A stretch of 64,000 nt of DNA from Gibbula magus (taxonomy: Eukaryota; Mollusca; Gastropoda; Trochida; Trochidae): assembly GCA_936450465.1 (NCBI GenBank), contig OW388292.1, forward strand, positions 4,235,756 through 4,299,755, given 5' to 3'. Each line of letters starts with the position of its first letter. Within the stretch, counting starts at the first letter, position 1. Shown here in pieces: positions 58,648 to 64,000 of this stretch. The notes beneath the pieces were generated by a model. It was not told where the DNA came from, made no database searches, and was given only the letters and a program-made list of their open reading frames with translations. The position numbers and the translations under genes are program-made.

Positions 58648-61501
58648 TCAATCGCCTAACTCCTCGGCTGCCTGAGATTTATTTATCCTCTTCTGCCTCT
58701 CCAGGAGTCGTCTCTCACGCTCGTACTCCTTCATCCGCAAAACATAACTGAAAAATAAAATTGAAATCATTCATCAATATATAACTGAAGACTGAAACAA
58801 CCAAACATGAGCAAATTTTCCTTATGAAAAAAAACCCAGAAAATATAACCAAAACATGCAAAACAAGAATATTCTTCTCATGAAAATAAAACCGAAAAGT
58901 GACTCTAATTAGTGCAATTGAAATAAATTTATTGTCAAGAGTATAACCAAAGAACAAACATTATCATTAAATCAAATCATTTTGGAAACACAGAAAAATA
59001 TTATTAATCTGCAAAATTTTAATTGATTGATAGTTTTTGCTGAAATGATTTGATAAATTGAAATTATTCATGATTAATTGTGATAACAGAATTCAACATC
59101 TGATTCAGTACTAAATTATAAAATTAGGTAGCGTTTTAATATTTGATTTAAAAGAATTCATGTACTTTGGAAATGAAAAATCTAATGTCACTAGATTTTG
59201 AAAATAATAGTGTTTCTGTTTAACTCTAAAGTTACAGAAAATCTTCTAACTTTATCATACTCTTATGAATAATGATTATCATTTATTACCTATGGGGAGA
59301 AAAAATTATCTTGATTCATATATTTTACATAATGTCCGACCGGCAAATATCACTATCTCATGGTTACATAACTCCATATCTCATTAAAATCATATCTTTG
59401 ATTCGTTCCAATGGTTAAGCTTTACAAATTACAGCTGTCACTCATCCAAGATCTGACAGAATCCCTTAGAGTCCTGTGTCCATTTTCAGAAATTTGAAAG
59501 CATGCATTTTCAAATGGAGAGTAACAACTTCCAGCGAAAACGGAGCTCCACGAGATTCCTTTAGATCTTGGATGAGTGACAACCCAAATAGATCTAGCCT
59601 TTTGAATGAATCAAAGATATGAGGTTGACCTAACTCCATGGACAATACTGTGACATCCAGTTTCATATATGACATTGCATTCTAAATGTGGTGAAGACAA
59701 GTAGCCAGCTTACCGGTATGTTATTAAGTAGAAATTTGTGTATTTTCTGCAATATTTGATCAAAAATTATTACATATAATGAGGAATAAACTACTGTGAT
59801 TTATCAGTGAACTGTCTAACAGTGAAGATACAAGCTACACATGGTATACATAGTTATCTGACATTTTCACTGTGACCAGTGACATTATATTTATCATCAC
59901 TGGCCAGTAGGGGTAACTAATGACCCACAAGGACTATTACGATAGCGATAGTCTAATGTGATTAACTATTGCGATAGCATTAGTCTATTGTGACCTTATA
60001 TTGCAATAACTATTGTGATACTTCATAAATAAACAAAAAAGAACAAATTCTAGAATAAACAGTGTTTTATTGTCTTTACTTTGAACTTTCTTCTTCCAAA
60101 GTGACAGAATTTAGTGAAAAAGCTGTTGTTATTTTAGCTTTCCGTGATCTGTTTGGAGTGTTTCAACATTTTTCGAATGTAAAAGCCTCATTTGTGTGCA
60201 AATTTACTTTTAGGTTCACGTAAACAACTGGATTGAGTGAGTGAGTGAGTTATTGTTTAACGCCGCTTCGGCAGTATTGCAGCCATTAGCGGCGAGACAA
60301 CTGGATTGAATAAACTATTGAAACTATCGATAGTTAGCCATGCTATCGATGCTATTGAACGTTTTTTTTAAAGTTACTATCGATAAAGTACTATATTGAC
60401 ACAGTAATTATTGCAATAAATCGATATTTCGATCTATTAATACACCCCTACTGGCCAGTAGTTGGAACTAGTTTCCACAATGTAAGCAAATAAAAGGTAC
60501 TTCCAAATGTAACTTACATTTCATTGTTATAATTATGTAATAGATAGAATACTCAAAGGATTTTGTCAAATACCATAAATTTCATCTTGTGACACTCTCT
60601 GCGCCACTCATGAAATATCAACTTTATCCTTGACACTAAAAATAATAAACCTGGTATCTAAGTATCCTCTATGTGTTATGCATGTGCCTAAAGATTGGTG
60701 TGTAATTTTATATATACTAACATTTCAACACCCGATTAGTAAAAATTGTATGACATGAACATTCATATTATATCGTGCTATCTAATTATATTGCACAAGG
60801 AAATAATGTAAATAATGTCAGTTATTTACTTACTCTTGATATTCACAGTTGTCATAAAGATGTTTTTCATGAGAACATTTGCCGACCATGGGGTAGTTAT
60901 CTTCTCTACACCTGAGAAATGAGAGGTAATCATCAACACAGTAGTCACGCCTGTCCAGAGGAATACGAGATCTTTCAAGCTGTTCCCGTGTTGCTTGGAT
61001 GCCTGTTAAAAGATATTAATTAATAATTATAAAGAAATTAATTCAGTCATAACCTGTCAAAGACACTATAATTTATTATTTGAGTAGCACTTTCAAGTTT
61101 TGTTGTTAACAAATGTCAGCCCACAAGATTAAACCAACACACTGTCATATAACTTACAATGAATCACAAACCAACTGAGAGTGAAACTGTCAAAATCATA
61201 AGAGAATAGATGAGGCAAACATTAATTCAGATATATATCAAAAGCTTCTTTCAAGTTCAACATTTTTTTTTTTTTCATGCGATTATTTTGGTTTGTTATG
61301 ACTTTGATGGATAGATCAAGTTAAATTTATTAAAGATTCTTATATTGACTTTCTAAGTTATGTTGCATTTATTATACAAAAAATCTCACTCCTCTCTTTG
61401 CGACCATTTTCAAATCCAAGCAAAGGGTCGAAAGTTGCAGGTTTGTTTATATTTGGAGCCGTATCTGGATGTGTAACGTATGAATATAGCATATTCCCCA
61501 T
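58648..61501 (-). CDS. NDUFB7: NADH dehydrogenase (ubiquinone) 1 beta subcomplex subunit 7, three exons
   Basis: Exons on the minus strand: 61501-61390, 61002-60834, 58747-58648; 381 nt, 126 aa; GT-AG with matching phases. It is an accessory subunit of mitochondrial complex I, on the intermembrane-space side and folded by the MIA40 route. The family is about 125-140 residues long. It starts with MGN, fitting the N-myristoylated Met-Gly start of the family. Exon 1 ends DPLLGFENGRKER, like the conserved GFP...RKER. Exon 2 has a twin CX9C motif: C-VDDYLSFLR-C and C-SHEKHLYDN-C. Exon 3 reads DYVLRMKEYERERRLLERQK, nearly the family consensus. An ATTAAA poly(A) signal may lie at 58502-58497. Its long second intron is filled with non-autonomous transposons. 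Confidence 0.96.
59365..59645. mobile_element. Inverted-repeat element in NDUFB7 intron 2
   Basis: TGTCACTCATCCAAGATCT (59435-59453) is exactly inverted as AGATCTTGGATGAGTGACA (59564-59582). Outside it, ATATCTTTGATTC (59392-59404) and GAATCAAAGATAT (59608-59620) pair, and ACTCCAT/ATGGAGT-type words continue outwards. It is foldback/MITE-like and non-coding. Confidence 0.75.
59908..60450. mobile_element. hAT-like non-autonomous element in NDUFB7 intron 2
   Basis: Flanked by the 8-bp duplication CTGGCCAG (59900-59907, 60451-60458). Ends are TAGGGGTAACTAATG and TTAATACACCCCTA, imperfect inverses of the TAGGGGTG hAT type. The interior is rich in ATCGAT/TATCGATA words, also usual for such elements. 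It holds a nested 61-bp micro-retroposon at 60236. Confidence 0.8.
60236..60296 (-). mobile_element. 61-bp micro-retroposon, independent insertion
   Basis: Same 61-bp sequence as at 28146, flanked by the 12-bp duplication ACAACTGGATTG (60224-60235 and 60297-60308). The target is unrelated to the minisatellite target, so this is a separate insertion event. Confidence 0.9.
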
Positions 61502-61819
61502 TTTTCTTTCACTTGTCCTCAAACAAACTTGGCAGAGGGCGAGACTTCAGCAACGAGACGTGAGACTGGCGAGATTACAGAAATAATGTTCCTGTGTAAC
61601 ATTTTGATAGCGTGATTGCTGTTTCTACTCTGATACGCTGTTCACTCTTTTTCCTAATCTCTTTTATCTCATTTTAAAAATAACATTCTTGGATCGTTTA
61701 TTTCAATTATCTGTTTCTCTCTGTTGCATTGTGCATGAGATCATAAAGTTGTAAATACTATTTCCGCTTCCTGTTTACAACCCGCACGTGTTGGCAAAAC
61801 AGCACACTCAATTGTGAGA
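61502..61819. promoter_or_regulatory. Candidate bidirectional promoter
   Basis: 318 bp between the NDUFB7 start codon (minus) and a possible start codon on the plus strand. It contains TTTCCGCTTCCTG (61761-61773, ETS-like on the minus strand as CAGGAAGCGGAAA) and an E-box CACGTG (61785-61790). Head-to-head arrangement is common for housekeeping and mitochondrial genes. Confidence 0.45.
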
Positions 61820-61870
61820 ATGTCTGACTCAGATTCTACCGATTATGAAAGCATGGACTCTGATGAAGAG
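61820..61870 (+). CDS. Possible first coding exon of a divergent gene
   Basis: ATG at 61820 encodes MSDSDSTDYESMDSDEE, an acidic, serine-rich N-terminus, ending at GAG|GTGATA, a usable 5' splice site. Read through, it would stop nine codons later. I could not find the next exon with confidence: 62069-62672 is a foldback element, and the frame at 62805 is only a candidate. The family is not recognised. Support is position opposite NDUFB7, initiator context and amino-acid character. Confidence 0.35.
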
Positions 61871-62068
61871 GTGATAATAACATATCGCTTTTCACTGTAA
61901 TAAAACCTTAATGATAAAACGTATTGTTTGGATGCATCAAAAAGCCTAGATACGGTTAGACCGAAACCTCTGTCGTCCGAATGCTTTATCTTATTCATCG
62001 AGCCGCATACTAACCAATGGGGTTGCAGGTAGAGCCTTTGGATCTAAGAAACGGTCCGTCACGGCATC

Positions 62069-62672
62069 TGGTTGGGGAAAACCTGAAATCGACGTATTCC
62101 GTCTATCGATGTATTACAGTTCCGATCTACGTACAGAACCATTCTGAAGATTTTGGCAGAATGATTAACGTAATCTAACGTCATTACGTCATAACTGCGA
62201 CTTCAATGCAAAAATCTATGACAAAAGTGACGTCAAACTTCTTCAAAGATGGTTGCAGCCTTTTATTATCGCCCTCAATACTTTGCTTGCGAAGCACACT
62301 GATTTTTTAATTGCCAATCAAATACGCTAGTTTTTCGACTAGTACAACTAGTACAAAAGTCAGTGCTGCAGGTCTGTAAGTTTTGGATAGTTACTGGTTG
62401 TTTTTGTGTTGTTATTTCACTTTAGAATACTTTGAAGTGTACCTTGTTCATGTTTTATGTCAAAACTTGCATATAATCAGCAAAGTGCTGAATGGCTTGA
62501 TTAATTAATTAGACACTTTCCGAATGTTCAAAAAACGGCATACGTTAATCATCTGGCCAAAATCTTCAGAATACATAAATCGACGTATGGTTCTATACAT
62601 AGATGATAGATCAGAATGTTATGCTGATCAATGTATTATAATTTATATGTGGCTTTCTGGCTTCCCCAACCT
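62069..62672. mobile_element. ~600-bp foldback element
   Basis: GGTTGGGGAA near 62070 pairs with TTCCCCAACC at 62662-62671. Further in, AGAACCAT/ATGGTTCT, ATTCTGAAGATTTTGGC/GGCCAAAATCTTCAGAAT and GATTAACGTA/TACGTTAATC are inverted. No coding capacity. Confidence 0.7.
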
Positions 62673-62804
62673 GTTCATAGAAACTTAAGATTTCATTCAG
62701 ATTACTAAGTGTTTATTTGGGAACAGAAAATTTCTACCTGACAAACAACTTAATTATAATGTTTCCTCAAATTCTATACAAGCAATCTAAGTTGAACTGT
62801 TCAA

Positions 62805-62990
62805 GTGATGCATTGTTTCTTTGCATTGGGAAATCTTTCAAATTGCCAAAAATACATAAGAAATAATCTTTATGAGATAGATCAGGGATTCCTTCCCTTT
62901 GAGGTCAAGATCTTGAGAAAAAGTGATGCTGAACAACTGATCAATAAAATAGGTACTGACAGGAACCAGTTAGCAGTTCAGGAGAAGTGA
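62805..62990 (+). CDS. Unrecognised 61-codon open frame, possible exon
   Basis: The translation (for example LYEIDQGFLPFEVKILRKSD, then AEQLINKIGTDRNQLAVQEK) is balanced in composition and looks more protein-like than other small frames nearby. It follows the divergent first exon on the same strand. A donor-like GAA|GTGACA is at the end and GTACTG inside, but a clear acceptor is lacking. I do not recognise the family; it could be an exon of the 61820 gene or chance. Confidence 0.25.
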   Translation: MMHCFFALGNLSNCQKYIRNNLYEIDQGFLPFEVKILRKSDAEQLINKIGTDRNQLAVQEK

Positions 62991-63062
62991 CATCATATGT
63001 ATAAATTCCACAAAAACAGCTTACCAATGAGAACAGGTTACTCAAGGGTAAATATGTGTCAA

Positions 63063-63079
63063 TTATATATATATATACA

Positions 63080-63160
<81 letters not shown>

Positions 63161-63166
63161 TAGATA
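63063..63166. repeat. (AT)n microsatellite with short (CA)n end
   Basis: About 100 bp of AT dinucleotides with one ACATGTAC interruption. The Ile/Tyr open frames across it are artefacts. Confidence 0.97.
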
Positions 63167-63221
63167 TTACAAGTTTATTTAGCATCAATTCAGATCTCTA
63201 TATACTACTTGACATCGCTAA

Positions 63222-63640
63222 ACTTTATTATTATTATCCCCGCGAAACGGGGGATATAGTATTCGGCTGTGTCCATCCGTATACGTATGTATGAAATGGA
63301 ATAACTATTTGCTGGATTCTTTTCATATTTTGCATATGGGTTCATCATAGGGAGAGTAATGTTCCTACAGATTTTTGTGAACTTTACCTTCATTTCAAGG
63401 CGGCAATGAGACTGTCATTTTATCCTTGTCAGGGGGATATCTCAAGAACCATTCACTGGAATTTCATCATATCTTATACAAAGACAAAGGGATTTTGGTG
63501 ACCTTGTCATTGTTCCCAAGGTCACAGCAGAACTTTAATTTTTTTTCTGCATTTAAGATCTTGACATTATTTTTCAATTTTGAAGTATTAATTTATGGCG
63601 GGGGATCATGTCACCTTAGTGACAACTGCTTGTTTGAAAG
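63222..63640 (+). repeat. Dispersed repeat with CCCCGCGAAACGGGGGATA hairpin tip
   Basis: It begins at a small hairpin (CCCCG-CGAAA-CGGGG), followed by GTATTCGGCTGTGTCCATCC and TATCTCAAGAACCATTCACT, and ends near GGCGGGGGATCATGTCACCT. From memory this layout matches a high-copy repeat in marine invertebrate genomes; it has no protein here. Confidence 0.45.
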
Positions 63641-64000
63641 TTAAAACAATAATTTGCCTTTCTCCTGTTTTCCAGGGTCAACATTTTTTTCCCATCAAGT
63701 CAAGTAAATTCACTCTGTGAAAAAAAATCCACTTAGAAATTAAGAAAGAAAAACTTCCTTAGAAATGTATATCACAAATTGTAAAAAATTGTTGGTTAAA
63801 GTTAAGGAAGGTGTCCCAGAAGACGTGACCAAGCAGAGCAGTTCTCAGATCAAGAGTTTTTATGTTCGATATTAATGAGATTTTGAAGTTTTAATCCTAC
63901 AATGTTTGTCTCACAATCACTTCTATAACGTCTGTTATTGACCTGCACCTAGAGCGTCAAAGCGCTTGGAACGTTAAGATAGTTAAGATAGTCATACTGT
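63641..64000. other. Non-coding end of window
   Basis: Nothing recognised. Confidence 0.4.

Noticed and set aside
61398..61586. 62-codon plus-strand frame resembling a small membrane protein
   Set aside because: It has no ATG start and overlaps NDUFB7 exon 1 on the other strand, which has clear homology and splice phase.

Overview
The window looks like nuclear DNA of a mollusc, most likely a gastropod. The support is intron-containing animal genes (an ELOVL fatty-acid elongase and NDUFB7), a BEL/Pao retrotransposon, and tRNA-derived SINEs ending in (ACTC)n after a GCGGCGTTAAAC-type block. That tail is, from memory, common in marine snails such as abalones and top shells. The species assignment is inference. 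There are no prokaryotic genes.

Layout from left to right. 1-662: 5' end of an unrecognised gene on the minus strand, running off the window (three phase-compatible exons). 1.5-3.6 kb: a decayed PIF/Harbinger transposase and repeat-rich DNA. 3.6-10.4 kb: microsatellites, a tRNA-like composite element and a 43-bp hairpin minisatellite. 10.4-21.6 kb: a 41-bp minisatellite broken by two insertions, a young full-length BEL/Pao element (10747-18849, 891-bp LTRs, TGGAC target duplication) and a 907-bp foldback element (19148-20054). 23.3-28.5 kb: 63-bp and 45-bp minisatellites. 28.6-33 kb: AT-rich DNA with a LINE fragment and a MITE. 33.0-39.3 kb: about 100 copies of a 61-bp satellite that starts with an inverted unit. 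39.3-42 kb: intergenic DNA with a second LINE fragment.

The best gene is a seven-coding-exon ELOVL1/7-type elongase (45854-49809, plus strand, 279 aa). It has a possible promoter and non-coding exon near 41.9-42.06 kb, a 57-bp minisatellite in the presumed first intron, a long 3' UTR and a 27-bp minisatellite just beyond its likely poly(A) site. NDUFB7, a complex I subunit, lies on the minus strand (58648-61501, three exons, 126 aa). It is divergently arranged with a possible first exon of another gene at 61820. Transposon remnants fill its intron.

Tandem arrays occupy roughly a quarter of the window (about 17 kb by my estimate). Nearly all very long open frames are by-products of arrays whose unit length is a multiple of three. 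The most distinctive items are a 61-bp micro-retroposon with target-site duplications at two independent loci, sharing its 3' end with the SINE family; a tRNA-like/palindrome composite element present twice; and the inverted head and higher-order structure of the 61-bp satellite. I found no convincing new biochemical system; what is new here is repeat biology.
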